In this document: piece after piece, positions 51,890 to 61,300 of the stretch
How the letters are laid out: each line of letters starts with the position of its first letter
How positions within the stretch are numbered: position 1 is the first letter of the stretch
NCBI GenBank assembly: GCA_963761015.1
Contig: CAVXFL010000020.1
Span: forward strand, 682,001-746,000
Source of the DNA: CAVXFL01 sp963761015
GTDB lineage: Bacteria > Pseudomonadota > Alphaproteobacteria > Acetobacterales > Acetobacteraceae
Direction: 5' to 3'
DNA length: 64,000 bases
Notes under the pieces: model-generated
Told to the model about the DNA's origin: nothing
What the model saw: only the letters and a program-made list of their open reading frames with translations
The model's database searches: none
Position numbers and translations under genes: made by a program

Positions 51890-52462
51890 TCAGAGATAGC
51901 TGAAGCGCGGTCCCCATCCTGCCGGGCCCTCCGGCAACATGTCGAGAAAGTGCCAGAGCGGGCAAAAATCATCGCCCGGCTGCAGGCCGGTATCGGAGAC
52001 GCGCATGATTTGCGCGCCGTCGCGCCGAAAGACCGAAACCCCGGGACGATAGCGCCCGTCGTCGCTGCGGTAGCCCATGTCGGCGGCGAAGCTGTTGCCG
52101 GCGTGGCTGACCATCGGAAAGCACCAGCCACGGCTTGCAGCGAAGCGCTGCTGCACGTCCGGCGGATCGGGGCTGCTGACGACGAAGGCGGCGCGGTCGG
52201 CGATATGCGGGAACAGCCCGTTGTAGCCGTCGGCCCAGAGCGTGCAGTTGGGGCAGGACGTGCCCATGTTGTGGATCACGATCAGGTCGCGCTTGCCGCC
52301 GAACAGGCCGGAGAGCCGTACCGGCCCGTCCCGCGTAGCGAATACGTAATCATCCACCGGCTCCGGTTCGATCGACGCCTGCACCTCCCGCATCTTGCGA
52401 CGCAGATCGGCGATCTGCCCGCGATATGCGGCGAGCATCGCAGCGCTATCGCGATAGCTCAT
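51890..52462 (-). CDS. DUF899 family thioredoxin-like protein, copy A
   Basis: 190 residues. VRLSGLFGGKRDLIVIHNMG, TSCPNCTLWADGYNGLFPHI with a CxxC pair, SHAGNSFAADMGY and PGVSVFRRDGAQIMRVSDTG fit the DUF899 family, which adopts a thioredoxin/peroxiredoxin-like fold. Redox function is inferred from the fold and CPNC. Its ATG follows the stop of copy B by one base, so the two are one operon downstream of ArsR. Confidence 0.85.
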   Translation of the reverse strand: MSYRDSAAMLAAYRGQIADLRRKMREVQASIEPEPVDDYVFATRDGPVRLSGLFGGKRDLIVIHNMGTSCPNCTLWADGYNGLFPHIADRAAFVVSSPDPPDVQQRFAASRGWCFPMVSHAGNSFAADMGYRSDDGRYRPGVSVFRRDGAQIMRVSDTGLQPGDDFCPLWHFLDMLPEGPAGWGPRFSYL

Positions 52463-52463
52463 C

Positions 52464-53174
52464 TTACGCTCCGTAGCTGTCGTGCAGCCGTACCCATTCC
52501 ATCGTGTGGCGCAGCCTGGCCTCGTCGCGACCCTTCGGCGTCAGATCGAGGTAGTGGTATGCGCCGTTCAGCATATCGAGGCCGCGGGCGTAGCAGGAAT
52601 ACGTGTGGTACACGGCGTCATCCGCATCGCGATAGAAGACGCTGATGCCTGGCAACTCGCTCATCGAGGTCTTGAACGGGCGATAGTTGTACTCGACTTC
52701 CGCCGCCGCCAGCGCGTCCGGGCTGAAGGTGACGTGATAGTCCTCGTTGAAGCCGTTGCCGGCGCAGGAGACCCACTTGAAGCGCCAGCCCATGCGCGCC
52801 TTGAACGCTGCGATCTCGGCGAGTGGCGCCGTCGAGACCGCGAGGAAGGTCACGTCACGGGCGGCGAGGTGCATATCCGTGCCGTTGTAATTGTCCGCCC
52901 AGAACGAGCAGCTTTTGCAGCCCTCCTGCCAGCCCGGGGCGAGCATGAAGTGCTGTACGATCAGTTGCGAGCGGCCGGCGAACAGTTCCGGCAGCGTCTC
53001 GCGGCCGTCGGGGCCCTGAAACACGTATTGCTTCTCCACCCGCTCCCACGGCAGTGCACGGCGGTCCGCGCTGAGTTCATCGCGGAGCTTGGTGAACTCC
53101 TTTTCCCGAGCGAGAAAGCGCTTGCGTGCCTCGGTCCATTCGGCGTGGGAGACGATCTTGTGGTCAGCGAACAT
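52464..53174 (-). CDS. DUF899 family thioredoxin-like protein, copy B
   Basis: 236 residues. HAEWTEARKRFLAREKEFTK, LPWERVEKQYVFQGPDGRET, FMLAPGWQEGCKSCSFWADN (CKSC pair), DVTFLAVSTAPLAEIAAFKA and GISVFYRDADDAVYHTYSCY are characteristic of full-length DUF899 proteins. ATG 53174 lies within the end of arsR (11-base overlap). The two DUF899 proteins share only the core motif, so they are old paralogues. Confidence 0.9.
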   Translation of the reverse strand: MFADHKIVSHAEWTEARKRFLAREKEFTKLRDELSADRRALPWERVEKQYVFQGPDGRETLPELFAGRSQLIVQHFMLAPGWQEGCKSCSFWADNYNGTDMHLAARDVTFLAVSTAPLAEIAAFKARMGWRFKWVSCAGNGFNEDYHVTFSPDALAAAEVEYNYRPFKTSMSELPGISVFYRDADDAVYHTYSCYARGLDMLNGAYHYLDLTPKGRDEARLRHTMEWVRLHDSYGA

Positions 53175-53565
53175 CGGTTTTCCTCCTTTTCCGTTTGCGC
53201 GTTGGTGCGAGGTCTTCGAGCGTGACGGCCAGAAGATCGAACTGCGCCTGCCAGTATTTGCTGTAGCGGTTGATCCAGAGCGCGGCGGCGAAGATCGGGG
53301 CGGCGTCGAGGCTGCACCGGCTGATCCGGCCTGATCGCTCCTGCTTGACCAGCCCGGCGCGGGCGAGCACCTGGATGTGCCTGGACACCGCCTGCAGCGA
53401 GATCGCAAACGGCTGCGCAAGTTCGGAGACCAGCAGGGAACTTTCGTCCAGCCGCTCCAAAATCGCACGACGCACGGGATCGGACAGCGCGAAGAATACG
53501 CGGTCCAAAAACTCCGCTTGGGAGACCTGGCCGTCCTCGACGGGTTGCAGCAGGGGTGGCGGCAT
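53164..53565 (-). CDS. ArsR family transcriptional regulator
   Basis: 133 residues. The winged HTH is FFALSDPVRRAILERLDESS, LLVSELAQPFAISLQAVSRH and QVLARAGLVKQERSGRISRC. No metal-binding CxC pair is evident in helix 3, so it belongs to the non-metal ArsR group often found before DUF899 or SRPBCC genes. It is the first gene of an operon with two DUF899 genes and probably represses itself through the palindrome at 53578-53593. The tail is very basic (RKRKRRK). Confidence 0.92.
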   Translation of the reverse strand: MPPPLLQPVEDGQVSQAEFLDRVFFALSDPVRRAILERLDESSLLVSELAQPFAISLQAVSRHIQVLARAGLVKQERSGRISRCSLDAAPIFAAALWINRYSKYWQAQFDLLAVTLEDLAPTRKRKRRKTDVR

Positions 53566-53573
53566 GCGGGTCG

Positions 53574-53600
53574 ATTATCAATGATTTGATTGAATGTCAA
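53574..53600 (-). promoter_or_regulatory. arsR-DUF899 promoter with embedded operator
   Basis: On the minus strand TTGACA (53600-53595), 15 bases, GATAAT (53579-53574). A palindrome TCAAT-N6-ATTGA at 53578-53593 fills the space between the two elements, an ideal site for an ArsR repressor to block polymerase. Only eight bases separate the -10 from the ATG at 53565, so the mRNA may be leaderless. Confidence 0.65.
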
Positions 53601-53830
53601 CGTGCCAGTTGTGCGATCAGAGGATGCGGGACCGGGATCTCCGTGTGAGCGAGCCGCGCAGGTCGTGCATTTTCTTGCGCTGTCAGTTTGCTAGAACGAG
53701 CTTGCCGTCCGGGACGATAGCGTCGGTTGACATTTTGACCGGGAGGTTCGTCCTATCGCGAAGGAAACGCCGTGCCTGCCACGGACAGCCAAACAGCGTC
53801 GGTTGCGCGCCAGGGGGGAGTCCAAGGGTA

Positions 53831-55439
53831 GTGGGCACCGGTCAGGCGACCACAGGCGCTGCTCCGTCCGCCGGCACTGCCGGTGGGTTCGACAGCGTGA
53901 TGGCTCTCGCGATCGAAGGCAGCGGGACGGGTCTTTGGGACCGTGACGTCGTCACGGGCGAAATCAGGTATTCGCCGGGCTGGAAGGCTATTCTGGGCTA
54001 TCGGCCGAACGAACTGTCGACGCGCATCGAGGAGGCGTACACCCGCGTCCATCCGGACGACCTTGCGTATGTCCAGACCACGATGCAGGCGCATTTCGAG
54101 GGGCGGACTGAAACCTTCGAGGTCGAGCACCGGCTGCGGTGCAAGGATGGAAGCTGGAAGTGGGTCTTGAGCCGCGGCAAAGTCGTAGCGCGCGATAGCG
54201 CTGGACGCGCGCTCCGGATGGTCGGCACGACGACCGACATTACCGCGACCCGGAACCTGGCAGAACGGCTGCGCAAGGCCGAAGACGATCTTCAGCACCA
54301 GCGGCAGCAGCTGTTGCAGGCGCAAAAGATGGAAGCCGTGGGCCAACTCACCGGCGGCATCGCGCACGACTTCAACAACATGCTGCAGGGCATCGCCGGC
54401 AGCGTGGACTTGGCGCGCCGCCGGGCGGGTGAGGGCCGCACCACGGACGTGCTGCGCTACCTGGATTTGGCGCAGCAGTCGGTGGACAGGGCGGCGGCGC
54501 TGACGCGGCGTCTGCTCACCTTCGCGCGGCGCCGGCGTCTGGAGCCGAAGCCGGTGGACGCGAATGGGCTGGTGGCAGGCATGGCGGACCTGATCCGCCG
54601 GACCGTCGGACCTGCGGTCCGCCTGGACCTGCGCCTGCGCGAGGGTCGGGCGTGGGTGGTGTGCGACGAGGGCGCACTGGAAAGTGCGCTGCTGAACCTC
54701 TGCATCAACGCCCGCGACGCGATGCCGGAGGGGGGCAACTGACGATCGAGGCGGCGGATATCCGCCTGTCGGCGAGGGATGTCGCTGGGCACGACGGTGC
54801 GGTGCCGGGCGACTATGTGGCGATCTCGGTCGCCGACACCGGCAAGGGCATGCCGCCCGACGTGGTGCAACGTGCCTTCGAGCCGTTCTTCACCACCAAG
54901 CCGACGGGTCACGGGACCGGGCTCGGACTGAGTCAGGTCTATGGCTTCGTGCGGCAGTCCGGCGGCCTCGTCGGGATCGAGAGCACCCCCGGACTGGGCA
55001 CCACCGTCCGCCTGTGCCTGCCACAGCAGGCCACCTGACGATCGCCGAGGCCGCGTCCAACGCGCCAGCGCCGGACGCGGCCGAGCCGGACCAGACCGTG
55101 CTCCTGGTGGACGACGAGGACATCGCGCGCGAAGCCGTGGCGGAGCGGTTGCGCGAACTCGGTTATCGCGTGCTGGAGGCAGCCGACGGGCCCGCGGCGC
55201 TGCACCGGCTCGATGGCGGCGTGCAGATCGACATCCTGGTCACGGATGTGGGCCTGCCGAACGGGATGAACGGGCGTCAGGTCGCCGAAGCGGTTCGCGA
55301 GCGATATTCCGGCATCCCGCTGCTGTTCATCACCGGCTACGCCGGCACCGAACTCCCGCCGGGCAGCGATGTGATCGACAAGCCGTTCGACCTCGACACG
55401 CTCGCACATCGAGTCCAGGCCGCGCTGGCCAGGAATTGA
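53831..55439 (+). CDS. PAS hybrid histidine kinase with C-terminal receiver (two frameshifts)
   Basis: About 535 residues. A PAS domain (GTGLWDRDVVTGEIRYSPGW, RLRCKDGSWKWVLSRGKVVA) leads to HisKA (MEAVGQLTGGIAHDFNNMLQ with the phospho-acceptor His), then the ATPase domain (LNLCINARDAMPEGG; after a shift QLTIEAADIRLSARDVAG, VADTGKGMP, GTGLGLSQVYGF), and after a second shift a receiver (LVDDEDIAREAVAERL, ILVTDVGLPNGMNG with the Asp, VIDKPF with the Lys). The first shift is in a run of six G near 54730; a seventh G restores EGGQLT. The second near 55033 may be an error or a real overlap, because a GTG at 55014 could start a separate receiver protein. Start GTG 53831 is tentative. No membrane segment: cytosolic sensor. 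Confidence 0.82.
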
Positions 55440-55981
55440 CGATCGTGGGCGCGCTTCTCGACAGCGTCAGGCTCGGTTGCTGTTCTGGAAACTTCTCGGC
55501 GCCATTGTTCAGATCGGTCCGGGCAAAGACGATCTGCGGAAAGCGCGGCCAGATGTCGGCGAGTTCGGGGATCGGCTCGCGCCTGGCCTGATCGAGCGTG
55601 TAGACGACGACGCGCGCGGACGGCTTTGGCGGCACGGCGGCATTTGCGGCACATCCCCGGCCGCCCTGGGAGCGGCGAAATCGTGCGCTGGGCGGGCAAC
55701 GGGGTGCTGCTGTTCGGGCTCTATCTGCTGCTCGCAGAACATGCGGAGCGCGAGGAGCAGCCTGCACGACAACCCCTTGGGAGTTGCGAAGACGAAGTTC
55801 TTTTCAATGGCGGAGAGAGCGGGCGCAGACGCGCACGCGCTGCGTTGCCATGGGTTCGGTCACACCAGCCGACGCATCCAGGGCCATGCTGGAGAACGCC
55901 GGCAGCCTACCGCACCGGATCATCCAGCCGCTTCTTTTGTTGCCGCTCATAAGGTTCCTGTTGCGCGAGCTCGCTTGATCG
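55440..55981. other. 540-base stretch without a supportable gene
   Basis: Both strands hold open frames, but none has a start with ribosome binding site or a domain I know. The minus strand between about 55640 and 55443 reads VVYTLDQARREPIPELADIW and PQIVFARTDLNNGAEKF, which has natural-looking composition and may be the end of a decayed or frameshifted gene; I cannot name it. Confidence 0.35.
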
Positions 55982-56476
55982 TCATCGCCCAGCGTTCAGC
56001 GGTGGCATTTGCAGCGAGACTGTGCTGGAGGCAAGCGGATGCGCGTTGCCGACCTGCGGCGGCGTTTGGCGGCTTGATGCGATCCATTGGGCGCCCACCG
56101 CGAAGACCATAAAGATCACGTAGATGACGATCCATGATTTCGCCGCCGCACCGGCGCGAGGCCATATTTTCGTCGACGCGCTAACGGGACTCGCGCGGCG
56201 CGGTAGCAGCGCGATCAGGCGAGCAGCAATCGTCCCGGGGTCTGGATGCGCGGATGGGCCCCCAGGCATCACCGCGATCAGCGAGACCAATCTCCTTGTT
56301 GCGGCTTCGCCCGGCAACCCAGCCAATCTGGCGGCCTCCTGCCAAGGGTCTATATTCAGCCGCGCCAGCGCCGATAGCACGCTGAGCGGCATGCCGTCTC
56401 TCTCCGCACCAATGGGTGCGAACAGAAAGTTGTCGAATTCCTTCCCAAGGAATGCAACCGAAGCTGAACGCGCCAT
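55982..56476 (-). CDS. conserved protein of unknown function with C-terminal membrane helix
   Basis: 164 residues from ATG 56476 (a GTG lies three codons upstream). The N-terminal 95 residues, with EFDNFLFAPIGAERDGMPLS, VLSALARLNIDPWQEAARLA and AATRRLVSLIAVMPGGPSAH, match a small conserved alphaproteobacterial protein I know from Bradyrhizobium-like genomes but cannot name. A single membrane helix, IVIYVIFMVFAVGAQWIAS, follows at about 116-135, leaving a short Pro-rich tail outside. A tail-anchored cytoplasmic domain is the likely topology. It is surrounded by signalling genes. Confidence 0.72.
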   Translation of the reverse strand: MARSASVAFLGKEFDNFLFAPIGAERDGMPLSVLSALARLNIDPWQEAARLAGLPGEAATRRLVSLIAVMPGGPSAHPDPGTIAARLIALLPRRASPVSASTKIWPRAGAAAKSWIVIYVIFMVFAVGAQWIASSRQTPPQVGNAHPLASSTVSLQMPPLNAGR

Positions 56477-56485
56477 GTCAATCAC

Positions 56486-56878
56486 CGGATTTCATCGCCT
56501 GATGGCGAATATGGAATCGACCAATTATACCATTCGCTCGTAGCGTTGACTCTATTCTGGTCATTCCCGCGAAAGCGGGCATCCACCGTGCGCGGCGTGG
56601 CTTCCCGCTTTCGCGGGAATGACAAAGATGGGGTCAATCTTTTCGGCGACTCGTATTCGGCATGAGGCGCTCCTGTAGCCCTAGCCAAATCCGAACTTTC
56701 GGCGCGGCAGCTGCCGCGCTTCATGCTTTGAAACGGTTCGATGGAGCTTATACGCATATTGTGTCGCGGAACCCGATCGCCAGCCTTCGGAATCTACTCA
56801 CAGCGGCGATCGAGGATTAACGGCCGTCGGTTTTGCGCTTCAGGACGATGCGCGGCGGGTTGCGGGCACGGTCGCGCC
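56486..56878. other. intergenic stretch with a long inverted repeat
   Basis: About 390 bases between the unknown membrane protein and the receiver gene. Apart from the inverted repeat at 56560-56623 I see no gene or RNA. Composition is lower in GC than the neighbours. Confidence 0.5.
56560..56623. repeat. 20-bp perfect inverted repeat (REP/MITE-like element)
   Basis: GTCATTCCCGCGAAAGCGGG (56560-56579) and its exact complement at 56604-56623 flank 24 bases that contain a further CCAC/GTGG pair. The arm sequence GTCATTCCCGCGAAAGCGGG is a widely dispersed intergenic palindrome in many proteobacteria. It can act as a mobile REP-type unit or transcription end. Confidence 0.85.
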
Positions 56879-57235
56879 TCAATATGACGCCGCGGCGCCG
56901 AGCGCGCGTTGCATGGCCAGGACGAGATCGGATTTGCGAAAGGGCTTCCGTAGCACCACCGCACCAGGCCGCGGCTGAACTTCTGCGCCGCTGACGAACA
57001 CGTGCGGAACGGGTCCGGTGCGGAGTATTTCGTCGACGGCGGAAATGCCACTTCCGTCATGCAACCGGAGATCGACGATCATCAGGTCTGGTCCGCATCG
57101 CGCAGCTGTGGCCACTGCACCGGCTTCCGTGGACTCGATCGCGCAAACGTCGTGGCCCATCGCTGCGAGCATCTCGGCAAGCAGCATACCGATCATGGCA
57201 TCATCCTCGATCACGAGGATGCGGAGCGCTTTCAT
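56879..57235 (-). CDS. stand-alone response regulator receiver
   Basis: 118 residues, receiver domain only. RILVIEDDAMIGMLLAEMLA supplies the acidic pair, DLMIVDLRLHDGSGISAVDE the phospho-acceptor Asp, and VVLRKPFRKSDLVLAMQRAL the conserved Lys. With no output domain it is a CheY-like or kinase-shuttle regulator, a natural partner for the hybrid kinase 1.5 kb away. Divergent from the Crp/Fnr gene. Confidence 0.92.
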   Translation of the reverse strand: MKALRILVIEDDAMIGMLLAEMLAAMGHDVCAIESTEAGAVATAARCGPDLMIVDLRLHDGSGISAVDEILRTGPVPHVFVSGAEVQPRPGAVVLRKPFRKSDLVLAMQRALGAAASY

Positions 57236-57473
57236 CGCTTTGCCTCGCTTCCGGCACCGCCTTCACGCGGCGTGAGCGATCCGATGAAGGATGCGCTACT
57301 TCGGAGCATAGCTGGCGGGAGATCGCCGAGAGTAGCCTCGGAAAGTACTTAGACCAGCGCCGTTGCGGTTCCGACCCCCGCCCCTTCCGGCCGGCCGGTA
57401 CTCGCGGTCTGGCGGCCGCGCCCGACGCGGTTCCTCTTGCGACCGGAGCAAGCCGCACACTATTTAGGGGTGT

Positions 57474-58190
57474 ATGAGTGCCCCATCAAATTGGCCCCGC
57501 AATCGGCTCTTACTCGCCCTGCCATCCACCATTCTCAAGCAGCTTATGCGGGAGCTTGAACCAATTCGCTGCCAGCGCGGGCAGGTCCTAATGGACGCTG
57601 ACAGTCCGCTTGATCATGTATTCTTCCCCGACAGCGGTGTCGTCTCGGTGGTGGCGGTTTATGCGGACGGCAGTATAATTGAGATGGCAACGATCGGTAG
57701 GGAGGGTTGCACGGCTGTGCAAGCCGTCTTCGGTGCCAAGAGTTCCTCCATCCGGCTTCTCGTCCAGATCCCGGGAGGTGCGGCAAAGATGTCGCGCACA
57801 GCGTTCATACGGGCCATGGGGTCGATGCCGTCCTTCCGAAATCTCATGTACGCTTACGTCCAAGCCTTTCTCGAGCAGGTCCTGGTATCAGTGGCGTGCA
57901 ACGGTGCGCACAGCCTCAAGCAGCGGCTGGCTCGTTGGCTGCTCATGATGCGTGACCGCGGTGACGATGACGCACTGCAGATCACGCAGAACCTGCTCGC
58001 CGAAATGCTGGGTGTCCAGAGGCCAACCATCTCGAATGCTGCCCGGGAGTTGGAGCGTGCCGGTTTGATTGCGCGCAGCCGACGGCAAATAATGATACTC
58101 GATCGGCAGGGCCTCGTGAAGGCATCGTGTGAATGTTACCAGTTGGTCCGGGCACGCGTCACTTTTCACCTTCCCAAGACATACGCGTAA
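57474..58190 (+). CDS. Crp/Fnr family transcriptional regulator
   Basis: 238 residues. The cyclic-nucleotide-binding-like domain has FPDSGVVSVVAVYADGSIIE and MATIGREGCTAVQAVFGAKS; the HTH_CRP domain has RLARWLLMMRDRGDDDALQI then QNLLAEMLGVQRPTISNAAR and ELERAGLIARSRRQIMILDR. The Fnr-type cluster cysteines are absent and the cAMP-contact residues are not conserved, so the signal is unknown. The MATIGREG form is typical of a large group of alphaproteobacterial stress-type Crp proteins. Confidence 0.92.
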   Translation: MSAPSNWPRNRLLLALPSTILKQLMRELEPIRCQRGQVLMDADSPLDHVFFPDSGVVSVVAVYADGSIIEMATIGREGCTAVQAVFGAKSSSIRLLVQIPGGAAKMSRTAFIRAMGSMPSFRNLMYAYVQAFLEQVLVSVACNGAHSLKQRLARWLLMMRDRGDDDALQITQNLLAEMLGVQRPTISNAARELERAGLIARSRRQIMILDRQGLVKASCECYQLVRARVTFHLPKTYA

Positions 58191-58205
58191 AGGGCGAGCC
58201 TTCGA

Positions 58206-58227
58206 GTCGGTAATCTATATTACCGAC
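58206..58227. promoter_or_regulatory. 22-base perfect palindrome
   Basis: GTCGGTAAT (58206-58214), CTAT, ATTACCGAC (58219-58227), 16 bases after the Crp/Fnr stop and 135 bases before the large CheB-CheR gene. There is no T-run. It may be an operator for the downstream gene or a 3' hairpin. Confidence 0.5.
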
Positions 58228-58361
58228 AGCACACCCTAACCGGCGCACATTTGGCAAGCTAGCCGGGCTGAGGGCGGGGTCCTCTGGCAAGACCGTATTC
58301 TTGCTTTCGGGGCTGCGTCCCGCCATCAGTTCAAGGTGCGCCGCGTGGGGAGAATTGCAGA

Positions 58362-61300
58362 ATGCCAGAAAGCCCTCCACATCAGGGCAGGGCCGTGCGG
58401 CGGCGGTCGAGCCGGCGGGCCCTGGCGGCGCCCGGCCCGTCTCGCGGCGCCGGGGACTTTCCGGTCGTTGGAATCGGCGCCTCGGCGGGTGGCCTCGATG
58501 CCTGCCGGAAGCTCCTGGACGCGCTGCCGGCCGACAACGGCATGGCTTTCATCCTGGTCCAGCATCTCGATCCGACCCACGAAAGCATGATGGTGGATCT
58601 GCTGGCCGGCCACACGTCGATGACCGTGCGGCAAGCAACCGATGGCATGCCGATCGAGCGCGACCATCTCTATGTCATTCCGCCCGGAACCTATCTCGCC
58701 GTCGGCAACGGTGCCCTGCACCTCTCGCAACCTCAGGCGCGTCACGGCGCGCGCCTGCCGTTCGACTTCCTGCTGCACTCGCTGGCAGAGGAGTGCGGCG
58801 CGCGCGCCATCTGCGTGATCCTTTCGGGAACCGGGGCCGACGGCAGCCTCGGGCTGAAAGCCGTAAAGGAAAACGGCGGGCTCGTCATCGCGCAGGACCC
58901 CGACGAGGCCGGCTATGACGGCATGCCGCGCAGCGCGATCATGACGGGCGCGGTGGACCTGGTGCTTCCGGTGGCGAAGATCCCGGAGGCGCTCGTCGCA
59001 TACGGGCCGCGGATGGCCCTGCCGCGCCCGCGGAACGGATTTGCGTCCGCAGGATACGGCACAGGATTGGCTGCCCGAGATCATCGATCTTCTGCGCACG
59101 AAGACCGCCCACGATTTCACGCTTTACAAGCCGGGCACGCTGCAGCGCCGGATCGAGCGGCGCATGGCGATGGCGGCGATCGAGACCGACGACATGAATC
59201 GGTATCTCGATATGCTGCGGAGCGACGCCGGCGAGCTCGACCTTCTCGCCAAGGACCTGCTCATCAACGTCACCAGCTTCTTCCGCGATCCCAGCGTGTT
59301 CGACTTCCTGGCGGAGAAGATCATTCCCGACCTGGTCCGCAGCCATCCGTCCGACCAGCCGCTGCGCATCTGGATTGCCGGGTGCAGCACGGGCGAGGAG
59401 ACCTATTCGCTCGCCATGCTGTTCCGCGAGCAGATCGCGGCGGCGAAGCGCAACATCAAGCTGCAGGTCTTCGCCTCCGATGTCGATCCGGACGCCGTCG
59501 CCAGCGCCCGCGAGGGCCTTTATCCGGAAACGATCGAGGCGGACGTGTCGCCGGCGCGGCTGGCCCGCTTCTTCACCAAGGAGGATCACGGTTACAGGGT
59601 GTCGCCCGAACTGCGCGCGACGGTGGTCTTCACGGTGCAGGACGTGCTGGCCGATCCGCCGTTCTCGCGTCTCGATCTGATTTCGTGCCGCAACCTTCTG
59701 ATCTATCTGCGGCCCGAGGCGCAGGCGAAGGTCGTCTCGCTGTTCCATTTCGCGCTGCGCGAGGGCGGCATTCTGCTTCTCGGCAACTCGGAGACGGTCG
59801 GCAACGCAGCGACGGCCGCTTCGAGGTGATCTCCAAGCCGGAGCGGCTCTATCGGCACATCGGCCGCAGCCGGCCGGGAGAACTTGGCTTTCTCGATGAG
59901 CGCCGGTGACGGCGTGCGAGTCCCCGCGCGCCCGGGACAAGGCCAGGCGCCCTCGCGCCAGGCCGCTCTCGCCGATCTTTGTCGGCGGCTGGTGATGGAG
60001 ACCTATGCGCCGGCGGCGGTGCTGATCAACCGCAAGCACGAGTGCCTCTATTCGCTGGGGCCGACCGACCGCTATCTGCGCGTGGCGCCGGGGCACCCCA
60101 CTCACGATCTGCTCGCCATGGCGCGCGCAGGGCATGCGGACCAAGCTGCGCTCGGCGATCCAGCAGGCCAGCCAGGAGAACGCGCGCGTCGTCGTCGCCG
60201 GCGGGCGGACGAGCCACGATGGCGATCCGGTTTCGTTCAGCATCGCCGTGCAGCCGGTTCCGAGCGAGGGCGAGGAACTGCTGCTGATCTGCTTCGTCGA
60301 CGAGCCGAAGCACGAGCCGAAGCCGAGGCCAGCGCCGTCCGCGCCGCGCGACGTTGCGCGGGTCGCCGAACTCGAGCAGGAACTCGAAGCCACGAGAGCG
60401 GAGCTGCAGGGCGCCATCCGCAACCTCGAGATTTCGAGCGAAGAGCAGAAGGCGATCAACGAAGAGGCGTTGTCCGTCAACGAGGAATTCCAATCGACGA
60501 ACGAGGAGCTGCTGACGTCCAAGGAGGAATTGCAGTCGCTCAACGAGGAGCTGACCGCCCTCAACAGCCAGCTCCAGGAAACGCTGGAGCGGCAGCGCAC
60601 GACCTCCAACGATCTGCAGAACGTCCTCTACAGCACCGATGTCGCGACGCTCTTCCTCGACACCGAGCTCAACATCCGCTTCTTCACGCCGGCCACCAAG
60701 TCGCTCTTCAACGTCATTCCCAGCGACGTCGGCCGGCCGCTCGCGGACCTCAACTCGCTGGCCGCCGACGGCGCTCTTCTGACCGACGCCCGAACGGTGC
60801 TGCAGACCCTCGCGCCGATCGAGCGGGAGATCGAAGCGCCGAGCGGCGCCTGGTACATCCGCCGCATATTGCCCTACCGCACCCAGGACAACGGGGTCGA
60901 GGGCGTCGTCATCACCTTTACCGACATCACCGAGCGCCGGCACGCCGCGGACGCGCTGGAGGCGGCCAAGCGGCAGGCGGAACTGGCCAATGTCGCGAAA
61001 TCGCGCTTTCTCGCCGCCGCGAGCCATGACCTGCGCCAGCCGCTGCAGACGCTGCCCTGCTTCAGGGGCTGCTGGCGAAGACCGTCGAGGGCGAGAAGGC
61101 GCAGAAGCTGGTCGCGCGGCTCGACGAGACGCTGGGCGCCATGTCGGGCATGCTGAACGCGCTGCTCGACATAAACCAGATCGAGGCCGGCACCGTCCGC
61201 GCCGAAATGGTCGATTTTCCGATCAACGATCTGCTCGACCGGCTGCGGGACGAGTTCACCTATCACGCGCAGGCGCAAGGGCTTGCCTTGCGCGTGGTCC

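Noticed and set aside
55014..55439. A stand-alone receiver protein starting at GTG 55014
   Set aside because: Possible, but it starts inside the end of the ATPase domain without a ribosome binding site, and kinase-receiver fusion with one lost or added base explains the region better; kept as an alternative in the kinase entry.
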